Shown: piece after piece, positions 21,601-33,138 of the stretch
How the letters are laid out: the number at the start of each line of letters is the position of its first letter
How positions within the stretch are numbered: the stretch's first letter is position 1
From: Dryobates pubescens
Lineage: Eukaryota > Chordata > Aves > Piciformes > Picidae
Direction of reading: 5' to 3'
Length of the DNA stretch: 64,000 nt
NCBI RefSeq assembly: GCF_014839835.1
Contig: NC_071644.1
Span: forward strand, 7,541,266 to 7,605,265
The notes under the pieces: generated by a model
What the model was told of the DNA's origin: nothing
Databases searched by the model: none
Seen by the model: only the letters and a program-made list of their open reading frames with translations
Program-made: the position numbers and the translations under genes

Positions 21601-22743
21601 GAGTCTGGAGAGGCTCCAGCCAGTGGGTAGCAGTGAGCCTGGTGTGCACACAGAGCACAAGGGAGGATGTTCCAGGGCTGGAGTCTGGAGAGGCTCCAGC
21701 CAGTGGGTAGCAGTGAGCCTGGTGTGCACACAGAGCACAAGGGGGGATGTTCCAGGGCTGGAGTCTGGAGAGGCTCCAGCCAGTGGGTAGCAATGAGCCT
21801 GGTGTGCACACAGAGCACAAGGGGGGATGTTCCAGGGCTGGAGTCTGGAGAGGCTCCAGCCAGTGGGTAGCTATGAGCCTGGTGTGCACACAGAGCACAA
21901 GGGAGGATGTTCCAGGGCTGGAGTCTGGAGAGGCTCCAGCCAGTGGGTAGCAATGAGCCTGGTGTGCACACAGAGCACAAGGGGGGATGTTCCAGGGCTG
22001 GAGTCTGGAAATGCTCCAGCCAGTGGGTAGCAATGAGCCTGGTGTGCACACAGAGCACAAGGGGGGATGTTCCAGGGCTGGAGTCTGGAGAGGTTCCAGC
22101 CAGTGGGTAGCTATGGAGTGACCAACCTCTGTCTGCAGGGTCTAACATCTTGCTGCTTTTTATGTACTGTGTTTCCAGTCTGTTGTGCCACCAACATTGC
22201 TGTAGCAGCAGAGGGCTTTTGGGGGGTTGTTTTCTGCCCATCCAGTGCTGTTCTGATGACTTACAGATGAGTGGCTCCTGCTCCAGGACCTGCTTCTTGC
22301 CTCACAGTGATGCTGGAGTAATCCAAAGCTTGATTCAATGTCTGATCAGCCACACAGCGTTGCCTGAAGAGGGAGAGATGTGTCCTTGTGTGAAAGCACA
22401 ACGAGGGAGCTTTGCTCACCACCCCTGTCCACCACCAGGTCTGTGACAATCTCCTCCTCATCTCTCCCCACAGGTGCTGCACTCAGCTGCCCGCTACTGC
22501 AGAAGCTTCTTGGATGACAGCAGCTCCTCTGCCCTCATTATCCTTGGCTTTGTCATCATGTCCCCTCTGATAGTGGCAGCCATGGCCATCTACTGCAGCC
22601 TGGCCAGGCGCTTCCGTCTCTTCATGTGCTTCCAGCCCTGCAGCAGGGCTGTGTACAAGGGGGTGAAGTGGCGCTGGTACGAGGAGGGAGGCCTCTGCCG
22701 CTGTGCCAGGGGGTGGAACACTCAGGTCAAGGCCTGGGTATGA
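18381..22743 (+). CDS. TMEM88B: Transmembrane protein 88B
   Basis: Joining 18381-18650 and 22474-22743 gives 179 aa across one GT-AG intron, phase 0. The N-terminus (about 40 residues) is acidic and Pro-rich, ending SLPPYDIDDQLLPREPRS. Residues about 43-87 are a long hydrophobic block (IVTMNTLVFFMNLLLMFVIF), and a second lies at about 109-134 (ALIILGFVIMSPLIVAAMAI). The cytoplasmic tail is basic and Cys/Trp-rich and ends KAWV. TMEM88 is reported to bind the Dishevelled PDZ domain through a C-terminal Val-Trp-Val and dampen Wnt signalling; the Ala-Trp-Val end here fits the same kind of ligand. The assignment rests on this architecture and on the position between MRPL20 and VWA1, as in human. 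Function in birds is inference. Confidence 0.88.
19910..20018. repeat. 22-bp minisatellite
   Basis: CCTCCCACTGCAGCTCCTTC plus TC repeats four times almost without change, then decays. It lies in TMEM88B intron 1. The units carry PstI-like CTGCAG and are pyrimidine-rich on plus. Confidence 0.9.
21547..22118. repeat. 80-bp minisatellite, 7 copies
   Basis: Units start at 21547 and every 80 bp to 22027, with a partial eighth from 22107. Each begins GTAGCAGTGAGCCTGGTGTG and contains AGGATGTTCCAGGGCTGGAG. Copies differ at only a few positions (GTAGCAGTG/GTAGCAATG/GTAGCTATG; GGGAGG/GGGGGG). It ends about 350 bp before TMEM88B exon 2. Confidence 0.95.
22474..22743 (+). CDS. TMEM88B: TMEM88B exon 2 with stop
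   Basis: 270 nt following a CCCCACAG acceptor, residues 91-179 (VLHSAARYCRSFLDDSSSSA to NTQVKAWV) then TGA. Confidence 0.9.
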   Translation: MLHSAARYCRSFLDDSSSSALIILGFVIMSPLIVAAMAIYCSLARRFRLFMCFQPCSRAVYKGVKWRWYEEGGLCRCARGWNTQVKAWV

Positions 22744-23965
22744 GTTGGCAGCACCAGAGACCCTGCCCTAGCCAGCACCACCTTCTCCCTGACCTGTCCT
22801 TCCCCACCATCACCTCCCAGAATCACCACCCCGAGGTCTCTGCAGGCTGTGTAGGACCTAGATGGAGGAAGGGAGATGCACTAAGTGAGCCATCTCCTGC
22901 AGGTAGGACTCTGCCCACCGTGAGGGAAACAGGGAAAACACAAATCCCTGGTGGCACAGAGAGTGTTCAGCCCTGGAAGGAGCATGGACTCCTCCCAGTG
23001 CTTGTTGCCTCCGGAGCACAGCACCACTTCCAGCCTTGACAGCATGTTCAGCCTTACCTGAGGGGCATGGAGCACCTGAATAGGACCACACAGGGGTGGG
23101 AGCAGCTGCTGACCTTGCTCCATGCCTTGGAGAGGACCTTTTGGGAAAGGCAGCCCCTGGGGAAACATCCAGCCAGGGAGGGACCTGTGCTTTGCCCAAG
23201 TGCTGGGGTGCCCATGTTTCTGAGCTCCCTCAAGGGTGCCTGTAGGTCACTGCCTCTGTGATGCCTGAGATCCACACTTTCCCACCCACCAGATACTCCC
23301 CTTAGCAATCCCTCTTTCCCCTCATCTACAGCAGTGCTTGAGCTCCTTTTGCTGTTGCTGAGTGCTGTGAATCTTTTGGTGTCCCAGCAAGGCTGGATGC
23401 CTGGAGCCATTCCAGCACTGGCACTGTGTTGTGTCAAACAAGGACCGAGTGGGGCCACAGACACTGACTGGCCCTCAGGGAGATGCAGGTAGGCAGGAGG
23501 GTGGTGTCTGCTGTGCTGGGGGTGGCATCTGCCATACCCAGGCTGATGTGTGGGGTGGCTGCAGTGTGTTCCTGGAACAGAAGCTGTCTCTGGGAGAGCT
23601 GCTGGGCAGGAGGACCCAGCCTGTGCCTCCTCCTGTGGTGCCGCAGGACTCCCGCGGGGTCTGAACTGCTGCTTAGCTAAGTCAGCTGGATCTCCCTCTT
23701 GACCTCACTGGTCTCTGCAGTAAGATCACAGCTCCTCTGTCACTAAATTGCCCTGAGTGAGGAGCAGAGTGTGTGTGAGAAGGTCTGGCATGGCAGCTGG
23801 ATGCATGTTCCTCTCCTGCCCCTGTGGGTCTCAGTGCTCTGCTAGTGGGGTCTGTGTGCTGCTGCTTGCTGTAAGCTGTGTGCTCCCACTGCCTGTTGTT
23901 GCCCTGGCTCCCAAATGTCAGCATCCCCTGTGCTGTGTATCAATAAAGATCATGCAAATCCCACC
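22744..23965 (+). other. Probable TMEM88B 3'UTR
   Basis: Unique sequence with no repeat, ending at AATAAA (23942-23947), the first such signal after the stop. A CR1 copy begins about 75 bp later. Extent of the UTR is inference from the signal alone. Confidence 0.5.
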
Positions 23966-24039
23966 CAGGGAGTTTGTTCTGTCTCAGCTGGAGCAGCCAT
24001 GTGGTGCCCACTGCACCCTGGCACTGAGTTCAAAGGTGA

Positions 24040-24273
24040 GGATTTGTGCTTTAAAATCCTTCTGTGCTTTAAAATTCTTCCCCAGGAGGGTGGTGAGAGC
24101 CTGGCACAGGCTGCCCAGAGAGGTGGTGGAAGCCTCCTGCCTGGAGGTGTTTGCAGCCAGGCTGGAGGTGGCTGTGAGCAACCTGCTGCAGTGTGAGGTG
24201 TCCCTGCCCATGGCAGGGGGCTTGGGACTGGCTGAGCCTTGAGGTCCCTTCCAACCCTGACAGTTCTGTGCCT
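24040..24273 (+). mobile_element. CR1 LINE 3' end, 'GGAAGCCTCCTGCC' subfamily
   Basis: Shares AGCCTCCTGCCTGGAGGTGT and GCTGTGAGCAACCTGCTG with copies at 33.6, 40.5 and 52.2 kb. Its start carries a 17-18-bp duplication (TGTGCTTTAAAATYCTTC twice). Confidence 0.9.
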
Positions 24274-25084
24274 CTTCAGTGCCACTCCCTTCTGGTGTGG
24301 CATTCTGCCTCTTATCCTGAAGAGTTAAAGGAGAGAAACAACCACAGGTTGGAGAGGGCTGAAGGGAAACAGAAGTTGTGCTCCGTGGAACAGAGACACT
24401 GTGCTGCAGGACAGCAAGGCTTTGCCTGGAGGCAGCACTTGCTGGCTGGCTTCAGCTGTTCGATCTGAGCTGCTGTTCCTTGTGCTCACCTGTCGGTGAA
24501 CCCAGCTGCTTTTAAAGTGCTCTGAAACCATTGCTGCCTCTGCAGAAGGAGCCCACAGAGCCATTGGCCACAGCCTTTCTAATATACAAACAAAAGAAAA
24601 TCGATTTAATTTGATGGTTTGCCTCACAGAGAGTTTTAATAACAAAGGGGAAATGAATGTACCTGCAGACAGGCTGCTGTGCAGCACAGCTGACCCTGGC
24701 TGGCTGGACAGCTCAGGCTGTACCTCAGGGGTGCCCTGGCTTGGGCAGGGAGCAGGAGGATGCCTTGCAAGCAGTGCTGCTGGAGCTCTGAGGTGAATCT
24801 GGGTTTGATCCTAAATTTCCTGTCGAGATTGCAGAGATGTTCTTCATATCCTCAGCCTGGGACCAAGCCCTGAGTGCAGCTGTGCCAGCCTGCCTTCTGC
24901 AGAGCTGCTGTGCCAGGCAGGGACTGTGGCCACAGATGTTGGGGCTAAAGGCTGCTAGCCAGCGCTGCCTTGCCTCCTCTGAAGTCACAGCCAGGCTTTG
25001 TTCTGTCAGCTCCCACCCCAGGGCAGAGCTCAGAACTTGGCTCTGCTTGGCAAGGTGCTGAGGGAGGGCAGGAATGTGTTTGCA

Positions 25085-25345
25085 TAGAGTCACAGAATGG
25101 TCTGGCTTGGAAGGGACCTTACAGATCATGCAGTTCCAACCCCCTGCCCTGGCAGGGACACCTCCCACCAGCACAGGTTGCTCAAGGTCTCATCCAGCCT
25201 GGCTTTGAACACCTCCAGGCAGGAGGCAGCCACAGTCTCCCTGGGCAACTTATGCCAGTGTCTCCCCACCCTCACTGTAAGGAATTTCTCCCTACCCTCC
25301 AGTCCAAATCTGCCCTCCTTTAGCTGAATGTTTTTTAAGGCCACT
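25085..25345 (-). mobile_element. CR1 LINE 3' end fragment
   Basis: GTCACAGAATGGTCTGGCTT at its 3' end, through CTCCCTGGGCAACTTATGCC. Intergenic. Confidence 0.9.
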
Positions 25346-25789
25346 TATGTGTGGATTGGATTTCTCTGCCACACCTTCTCCAGGATTCAAAGCCATGGCA
25401 CTAACCTGGGACTGCTGTGCCTCAGAAGACACTGAGATAGCTTTGCTTGGGTGCAGTGTTCATCTGGGCTTCCCTGCTCTTCTGCCATCACTGGCCCAGA
25501 TCCAAAGCTGATGAAATCACCAGGGAGATGTCATCTCTCAGTGGGTGTTTCATCATGACTTGGTCCTTCACACCAGGGTTGGAGGCAGCTGTGCTGGCAG
25601 AAGGGAAACCAGAAGAGACACAGTTACAGGGACACTCCTATGCCATGCCTGAGAGCATGCAGTGGACCAGGTGCTAATGCAGAGCTGACTCCTAACCCCC
25701 CCACACACATATGCAGCACAAGCAGGGATCATAGAGCTGAGCAAAATACAGGAGAGCTCTGCAGGCTTTCAGTTGTCTCTTGTTAATGT

Positions 25790-26152
25790 GTCAGCAGAGG
25801 TTCTCCTCCCCTTCTACTCTGCGCTGGTGAGGCCACATCTGCAGTGTTGTGTCCTGTTCTGGGCTCCCCAGGGACAGGGAACTGCTGGAGAGAGTCCACT
25901 GGAGGCTACAGAGCTACTGAGGTGCCTGGAGCATCTCTGTGAGGAGGAGAGGCTGAGAGCCCTTGGGGCTGTTTATGTGCCAGGACATTGGAGCAGGTTG
26001 CTCAGACAGGTTGTGGAGTCTCCTTCTCTGGAGGCTTTCAAAACCTGCCTGGACATTGTGAGCCTGCCCTGGGTGACCCTGCTTTAGCAGGGGGTTGGAC
26101 TGGAACTCTCCAGAGGTCCCTTCCAGCCTCTACCATTCTGTGATTTTGTGTT
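25790..26152 (+). mobile_element. CR1 LINE 3' part
   Basis: CACATCTGCAGTGTTGTGTC and GGGTGACCCTGCTTTAGCAG, then the ATTCTGTGATTTTGTG tail. A different, older subfamily from the (ATTCT)n copies. It has an internal deletion between the AGAGCCCTTGGGGCTG and GGACATTGGAGCAGG parts. Confidence 0.85.
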
Positions 26153-28509
26153 TAGGGCTGGTGATGCTTCTTGTGTGTCTTCCAGCTGGCTTCTCCAAGA
26201 CAGAAAAGCAGCCTTGTGTCTCATTTAGTATCCCCTTCCTCTTAATTTGCTATCAGCTGCTCACACTGCTCCTGAATGCCTGAATGCCAGCTCCAGCACC
26301 TAAGGCCCAGCTCTCATACACCAAGAGAAGGCTTCAGGAGGAGTCCTGCAGCCCAGGCTCAGCAGTGCAGGGCTCAGTTGCTATAGCAATGCAGATTTCC
26401 TCATCAGCCTGTCTGTGTCTGACATCATTCCTGACCTGGAGTCAGGCTCCAAGGCAAGCATCAGGCATCCAACTGCTGGGCAAGCCCCTGGGAAGTGGCA
26501 TGAGGGGACTGGTAAATGAGCATGGCTCCTGGAACTGTAGGCAGAAGTGGGATTTACAGCCAGTGCTGAGCAACAGCAGCACTCCTGAAAGCAGATGCAC
26601 CTACTGCTGCTGCCTTTGCATGGGTGGCCATGAGGCTGGAAGGCTCTCATGCTGCAGGCACAGCAACCTCTCCTGTCCTGGAAGAGCCTCAAGAGCAGAG
26701 GTGGAGCTGCCTAGAAAGACCAGGAGCATTTGGAAGCACTAATTATTCCTATCTGTGGGTGGCATTGGGGCTTTTCTGGGGGCTGAGAAGCAAACTCTCG
26801 AGGTCCCTTCCAGTCCTCCTCGTGTGTTTTTCATGTGGTTTTCCACCCCTTTCCCCCCCACCTCTTTTTCTTTTCCCTTTGTTTTCTTTGTGGTCATGGA
26901 TCTGCTCTGACCACAAGCCTTTGGACTCAGCCATTGCTGCAGGACACACACAGCTCCCCTGCCCTGCCTTGCAGTGCTGAAGTCATTCCCTGATCTTCAG
27001 ACAAGCTCCTCTCAGTTCCAAGCATCAGCCTGAGAGCTCTTCTCCATCACCTGCATGACCCCACCAGCCTGCTAGGACATGAAGAGCTCTTCAGGGTTAT
27101 GACAGAGATCCAGGGTGGGATGCTAAAAGCATTGCTCTGTGCTTCACATTGATGAAGCAGCCTGTGGAGGAACATTCAGTTCCTGCAGCCTGAATTCCTG
27201 GGGTAGAAAACCACCCCCAAAAGAACTGCAGGCACTGGCAGTCGGTGCCAAGCAGGGGCTTTGCCTCCAGCCAGAGCAGGATCTGCTCTTAATGTGAATG
27301 ATAGCAGACAGCTTCCCTGAGCCAGGCTGAAGGAGGGTAAAAGAGAAGTGCAGTTTAGCAGGGAGGGAGGGAGGGAGGAAGGGAGGGAACAGCTCCATGT
27401 TGTAAGAGTTTCCTCCTCGCAGGGAAGTTCTGTTCCAGCCTGCCCAGCTCGTCAGCACCGAGCTGATGACTTCAGCCCTGAGCTTCCACGGGCAGAGTTT
27501 GTCATGGGCCTCAGCATCCCTGTGGAGAAATGTTTATGGAAACCTTCTCTGGAGCTTAGAGAGGGATTTAGCACGGGAGAGTGGAGCGCGAACAGGTTTC
27601 CACACGTGGCAGGAAGAGCTTCTCTCCACACACTCTAACTCCCAGTGAGGAGTTACTCTGGCTTGTCCTGTGTGCAGAGCTGGTGATGAATAAGCTCAGG
27701 CACTCCTGCAAAGGAGGAGAACAAATTCTTCCCTCACACACAGCACGGATCTGGCCCGGCACGACTCAAAGCAGTGGGGACGCTCCGGGCTCACAGCAGG
27801 GCAAATGGGAGCGAGCTCCAGCCCAAGGAGATGCACAGCCTGTGCCAAACACAGGGAAATTCTAGGCCACTGGAAAGCAGCACCTGAATAACCAATTCCC
27901 TGCCTCCCTGCCAGCTGAAGCCTCTGAGCCCAGCTCAAATTCTGGCTGAAATGTTGAAGCCATTTCCCAGAGCTTTCCGCTGGGTATTGGCCCTCTGATG
28001 CCTTCAGCTATTGGAGCACTCAGCTGGGGGCACTGCAAACAAGAACCATCTGTCAAGCTGAGCTAGCAATCAGGAAGATCTTTTGGAGCCAAGGACAACA
28101 TAGCATTGATTGGAAGGATGCTAAATCCCTCCTTTGAGGGAGGCTAGTGGAAAGGGAGCTGGAACCTGCTGCACATACCGTGAGAGGAAGTGGAATGCAG
28201 TCTTCCATCCAAGGGTAAGGCTGTGGCTGCCTGGCTGTGCCCCATCTGTGCTAAAGACTGAGCTGGACTGGAAGCTGAGCATCCCATCTGCTCCCCAGGG
28301 ATGCTCTGTCAGCACTGGGAGCAGTGCAGGCAGTGGGGCTGGTTGTGAGGATGGTCCCAGTTAGAGCCACACAGCAAAGGGAAGAGACAAGGGCTCTCTG
28401 GGCTTCTCCTTGGGATTGCTCCTCCACCACCCAGGTGTGTTAAATGGATCCAAATTCAGTGCAGACTGCAAGCACACTCCCAGAGGGGTTCTGCTGCCTC
28501 CTAAGCATT
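26153..28509. other. Intergenic, no gene recognised
   Basis: No homology was recognised and no long open frame has coding character. A short (GGGA)n purine tract lies at 27358-27388, and CpG frequency rises slightly at 27540-27610. Confidence 0.5.
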
Positions 28510-29038
28510 ACCAGGCTCTGCTCTGCCCTGTGAGGCTGCACCTGGCATCCTGGGTCCAGTTCTGGACACCCCAGTTCAAGAGAGGCAGGGAACTACTGGA
28601 GAGAGCCCAGAGGAGGCTGCAAAGCTGCTGAAGGAGCAGCTCTGTGAGAAGCAAAGGCTGAGAGCCCTGGGGCTGGTGAGCCTGGAGAAAAGCAGCCCCA
28701 GAGGGCAGCTGAGCAATGCTCAGCAAGAGCTGAAGGAGCTGTGGGGGGCAAGAGGCTGGGGCCAGACTCTGCTCAGTGGTGCTCAGGGACTGGACAAAGG
28801 GGAATGGGCACAGACTGGAACCCAGGAGGTTCCACATGAACTTAAGGAAGAACTTTGGTGTGAGGGTGCTGAGCCCTGGAGCAGAGGGAGGTTGTGGTCT
28901 CCTTCTCTGGTGAGTTTCCAACCCCCCTTGGCTATTGTGCTCCTGGGCAAGCTGCTGTAGGTGCCCTGCTGGAGCAGGGGAGTTGGAGTGGATGATCTGC
29001 AGAGGTCCCTTCCAACCTCCACGGTGCTGTGACTCTGG
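28510..29038 (+). mobile_element. CR1 LINE 3' part, about 530 bp
   Basis: CTGTGAGGCTGCACCTGGCA, GGTTCCACATGAACTTAAGG and AGAGGTCCCTTCCAACCTCC. Same older subfamily as 25790-26152 but with the middle present. Confidence 0.9.
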
Positions 29039-29554
29039 GGCTCTTGCACAGCACTCCTGGGAGCTTGGCTGTTGCTCTTCATCTCACCACAGGCTCCCTG
29101 TGCTTAGATTTCTGGGGATAACTCCAGGCTGATCTGGCAGGCAGCTGCAGGGTAATACAATTCCAGTGACATAGATGCTGGACAATTCTTCCTTTTGCTC
29201 TCTGTGTTTGTGTAGCTGAGCTGCTTAATTGGAGCTTGACTGCCTCTGGGGAAATTTCCATTGTCCTCCTTCACCTCCCTTCTCTTTCCCCAAGCTCACC
29301 AGTCCCTGGTGATTGTTTCCAGCTCTGGCAGAAAATGTGGTGGGAATGAATGGAAACAATTACAGAAAGAATAACCCAGGGAGTGCCTGCCCAAGGGCTC
29401 CTTCACCCAGCTGAGCTCCCCAGGACATCAGTGCCTGCAGAACGAGTGGGCCACAGGCTGCAGCCCTCTCCTGGCAATGCTCCTTGGGACTTGGATGGGG
29501 CACAAACCCTGAGAGCTGCTGTGAAAGGGATGCAGGTGGGGATGGAAGTGACTA

Positions 29555-29835
29555 GTGGACCACGAGGTTTCTCAGCTTCGCACCTGGAAGCACGCAGCTG
29601 GATTGGCCTCTGGTTATTTGGTTCCCCGGCGGCTGTTTGTCCGCCTCAGGATGGAAGTTCTGCTAATTTCACGTCTCGTTTGCGGCTTGCTCCGTTCCTG
29701 GAGGAGCAGCGGCTCTCCGCGGTGCCCAGACCTCAAGATGGTGCTGTGGGGCTGAGCCTGGGGCACGCTGGAGCATCCCCGCCCGCGGCGAGACCTTCTG
29801 GGTCGGGTCCCGCACCCTCTGTTGTGTGCCCCCTG
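29555..29835. promoter_or_regulatory. Orphan CpG-rich patch
   Basis: About 280 bp with many CpG (CCCGCCCGCGGCGAG, CTCTCCGCGGTGCC) in otherwise CpG-poor intergenic DNA, 6.8 kb after TMEM88B. No exon or known gene was recognised. It could be an unmethylated regulatory element or the promoter of an unseen transcript. Confidence 0.4.
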
Positions 29836-30862
29836 TGAGCACAGCCAGCCGCAGGGATGCTGGGCAGTGGTTTGTGTCCGGCTGAGAAGCCACAAAGCTG
29901 TGGGGCTGGGTGGCAGTGAGCACATGGGCTGCATCAGGGGTCCAGTTCAGGCCTCACCAGCCTGAGGAGCTCTCCTCCCAGCCATGCGCCTGGGCTTTGG
30001 TTCTGGGTTGAATTCCTTCTGACCAGGCAAGGACACTTCTGGGGAGCAGCATCTGCAGGAGCTGGTCCTGCTGAGCTGCTGAAGAATGCCAAGGGAGAGG
30101 GAGCATGCAGAGGCAGGCTGGGCAATGGTCCTGGGTTGTGTGGGGGCCACCCAAGCAAGGATCTAAATCCCATGCTCCAGGCTCTGAGTGGGGCTTGTCC
30201 TCAGTGGGGACACCAGGGACATCTATCAGAGCAACACAGAGCCACTTTGCATGGGAAGAGCCATGAGTAGTCCCCATGGGATGCAAGGGCTGCTGCTGCC
30301 ATGGTTCTGCTTTGCATTTGTGCTCTCTGCCAGGACATGAGCTGATGGAAACGCTGGCAGGGGATGTGGGCAGGCAGCACAGCCTGCTCTGTGTCAGGGT
30401 GGGTGCACTTGAGTGCCAGAAGCAGTTCAATCCCAGCCAGTTTCCTAAGGCAGCTCCTCCCTGAGCACACAGCAAAGAGGTGTGAGTGACTGTGGGCAGG
30501 GCAGGAGGACACTCAGCATCTCACTGGCTCCACCAAATGAGGTGCCACCAGGAATGCTGGCCTGCTGGCAGTGCTGCCTAGGGGACTTGTCCTTGGATTC
30601 CTTCCCTGAACACAGCCTCTTTCCTGAGCCAGCCACAAAGAGGAGCAGAAGGATGTTCACTCAGGACATTCCTGCATGCAGTTAGATGGCTGAGAGCTGC
30701 TGCAAGGGACACTGCCCCATGGAGAGCATCCTAACAGTGAGATGCCTGCTGAGCTGTGCCAGCTGGAGCTGTGTGCAGCTGTGAAGCCAGCCAGCATCCC
30801 CCAGAGGTGCTGCCCCTGACTGCAGCACCACAGCAGCAGGGTCCTGGTGATGCCTTGGAATA

Positions 30863-31250
30863 GAATCATAGAATGCACTGGGTGGGACCCTCAAAGCTCA
30901 TCCAGCCCAAGCCCCCTGCACTCAGCAGGGTCATCCTCCACTAGAGCAGGTTGCTCAGGTGCAAGGGCTGAATGTCTCCAGGGATGGAGCCTCCACCAGC
31001 TTCCTGGGCAACCTGTTGCCACCCTCATGGTGCAGAACTTCTTCCTGATGCCCAAAGAACTTCTTCCTGATGCCCAAAGAATTTCTCTCTGATGCCCAAA
31101 GGACTTCTTCCTGATGCCCAAAGGACTTCTTCCTAATGCCCAAAGGACTTCTTCCTAATACCCAAAGGACTTCTTCCTGATGCCCAAAGGACTTCTTCCT
31201 AATACCCAAAGAACTTCTTTCTACCATCCACAAAGAGGAAGGTGAATTCC
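30863..31250 (-). mobile_element. CR1 LINE 3' end containing a minisatellite
   Basis: Starts AGAATCATAGAATGCACTGG and runs antisense to CACCCTCATGGTGCAGAACT. There the CR1 motif AACTTCTTCCTGATGCCCA has been amplified (see 31036-31225). Confidence 0.85.
31036..31225. repeat. 22-bp minisatellite born inside CR1
   Basis: Eight full units and one partial of AACTTCTTCCTGATGCCCAA plus AG, starting at 31036 and every 22 bp. The unit matches the antisense CR1 consensus just after CACCCTCATGGTGCAGAAC. Variation is limited to A/G at base 1 and G/A at two inner positions. Confidence 0.95.
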
Positions 31251-31847
31251 TCCTGCTCAGCTGCAAGCTGTGCTCTGCTCCTGCTCCTCAGCAGCAGGCT
31301 TAATAACCCCCCCTGCTGAAGAGACTCTTTTGTCAACACTTTTTTATCTGGGTGGCACCAGGCAGGAGGCTGCTGAAGCATGGGGAAGCCTTTGGGATGT
31401 GTTGCAATCCCAAGCACGTTGTCTGGCTTAGCTCTGCCCACCTGGGCCAGGCTGGCAGCTGATGTCATTAGCAGAGCAAGGGGATGATGACAGCTTCCCA
31501 GCCCCTGCAGTTATTCTGTCTCTCTCCAGCGTGGGAGGCTGAGGACTTGCCCAGGGAAGATGGTTTTAGATAACACAGTGGGGGGAAGTGAGGCAAAAGT
31601 GACTGTCTCAGCTGGAGAACTGAAAGGGCAGGTGGCCAGGAGGGTGAAGGGAGCTGGCTCTGGGTGCTTTGTCTGCAGGAGAGAACAAGGGGATGCAGTT
31701 GGCTCTGGTGGGTGTCACTCTGACAGCAATCTGCACTTGTGGGATCTGATGGGCATCAACAGCCTGGCTGCTACTGAGCCACTCAGCAAATCCCTGGCAC
31801 CTCCAGGGTGTGAGACTGAGCAGAAGGCAACTAAAGGCTGCTGAGGA

Positions 31848-32037
31848 TCAAATTCTTCTCTGTGAGGGTGGTGAGGCACTGGAAGGGGTTGCCCAGAGAC
31901 ATTATGGAAGCCTCATCCCTGGTGCTGTTTAAGACCAGGCTGGATGAGGCTGGTAGGAGGTGTCCTTGCCCATGGCAAGGGGGTTGGAAGTGGATGATCT
32001 CTAAGGTCCCTTCCAACTGAAACCATTCTGTGATTTC
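31848..32037 (+). mobile_element. CR1 LINE 3' end fragment
   Basis: GAGGGTGGTGAGGCACTGGA through GGTCCCTTCCAACTGAAACC and ATTCTGTGATT. Confidence 0.9.
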
Positions 32038-32897
32038 CCACTGGTACAGAGCAGCTGGGGCCCACCTTTAATGCCAGGGAAGGTAACTTCTTGTGACAGA
32101 GCTTTGGGGAGGGGGAAGGGGAAACAGATTTGTGCTTTTGCTTTTCCTGTGGGGTTCCAGCACCTACGTGTCAGGCTGGAAACCTGCTGCAAACCTGCAG
32201 CTCTGCTGGCACAAGCTGCTGGATGTGTACTGGGGAGCTGAAAAGGCCATTCCCAGCTCTTTCAGACGCTGGGGATTGTTTTGACATCCTGTCTGTGGGG
32301 CTGCTTTGTGAGGCAGGACATCTCTGCACGGAGCAATTTGTTCCACTGTCAGAGTAAGTGGTGGGCTCAGCATCACAAAGGTCAAGCAAACCACGGTGGG
32401 AAAGGCTGCTGGGTCAAAGCAGAGGATGCTGGCATGCTTCTGCCCCCTGAGACTCGGTGGGCAAAGCTCCAGCAGGTATCAGGCAGACAGGATGTGCAGG
32501 GCCGGACCTGGCTTTCAATGCTTTCTGTGACCCTCAGGGAGAGATAAGAAGCAAAGCCAAAAAAGCCTCCAAACAAACCAGCCAGGAAAGCAGTGGTGCT
32601 GTCTGCCTTGCTGCTCTGCTTTCAGATGCCTCCAAGTTTCACTCCTGTGCCTGCTTTCATTGTTTCTCAAGTACCTGGTACAGAGCTAAGGAAACCAAGC
32701 CCTAGTCCCTAAACAGACGAGCAGAGGCAAAAATAGAAAGCAGGAGAGCAGCCTTCCTCCCGAGACACAAAGCTCTTCTTGCTGAAGGCCAGGAATATCT
32801 TCTTTGTTCCTGAAAAGTCCTCCCAGCTCCTTCACCAGCTTCTGCTCACCAGCCCAGGCTGTTTCAGCACCAGGCTGGGATGCTGCTTAGCAGACTT

Positions 32898-33138
32898 CAG
32901 AACGAGAGGACACCAGGGGAAGTTTAGGCTGGAGGTGAGGAGAAAGTTCTTCCCAGAAAGAGGAATTGGCCACTGGGATGTGCTGCCCAGGGAGGTGGTG
33001 GAGCCCCCATCCCTGGAGGTGTTCCAGAGGGGATTGGATGTGGCACTTGGAGCCATGGTTTAGTTGTGAGGAGGTGCTGGGTGATAGGTTGGACTTGATG
33101 CTTTCTGAGGTCTTTTCCAACCTGGTTGATTCTGTGCC
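32898..33138 (+). mobile_element. CR1 LINE 3' end fragment
   Basis: AGAACGAGAGGACACCAGGG through GTCTTTTCCAACCTGGTTGA. Close to the (ATTCT)n subfamily but without the long tail. Confidence 0.9.

Noticed and set aside
21547-22118. CRISPR-like regular repeat array
   Set aside because: Units are directly adjacent with no unique spacers, and the genome is a vertebrate.
21441-22241. 266-codon open frame on minus
   Set aside because: Runs through the 80-bp minisatellite and is open because the period cycles frames without a stop. No recognised domain.
23985-24303. Overlapping open frames downstream of TMEM88B
   Set aside because: They coincide with a CR1 3' end and follow the candidate poly(A) signal of TMEM88B.
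29350-29838. 162-codon open frame over the CpG-rich patch
   Set aside because: No recognised domain or splice pattern, and high GC lowers stop frequency. Kept only as a CpG-rich patch.
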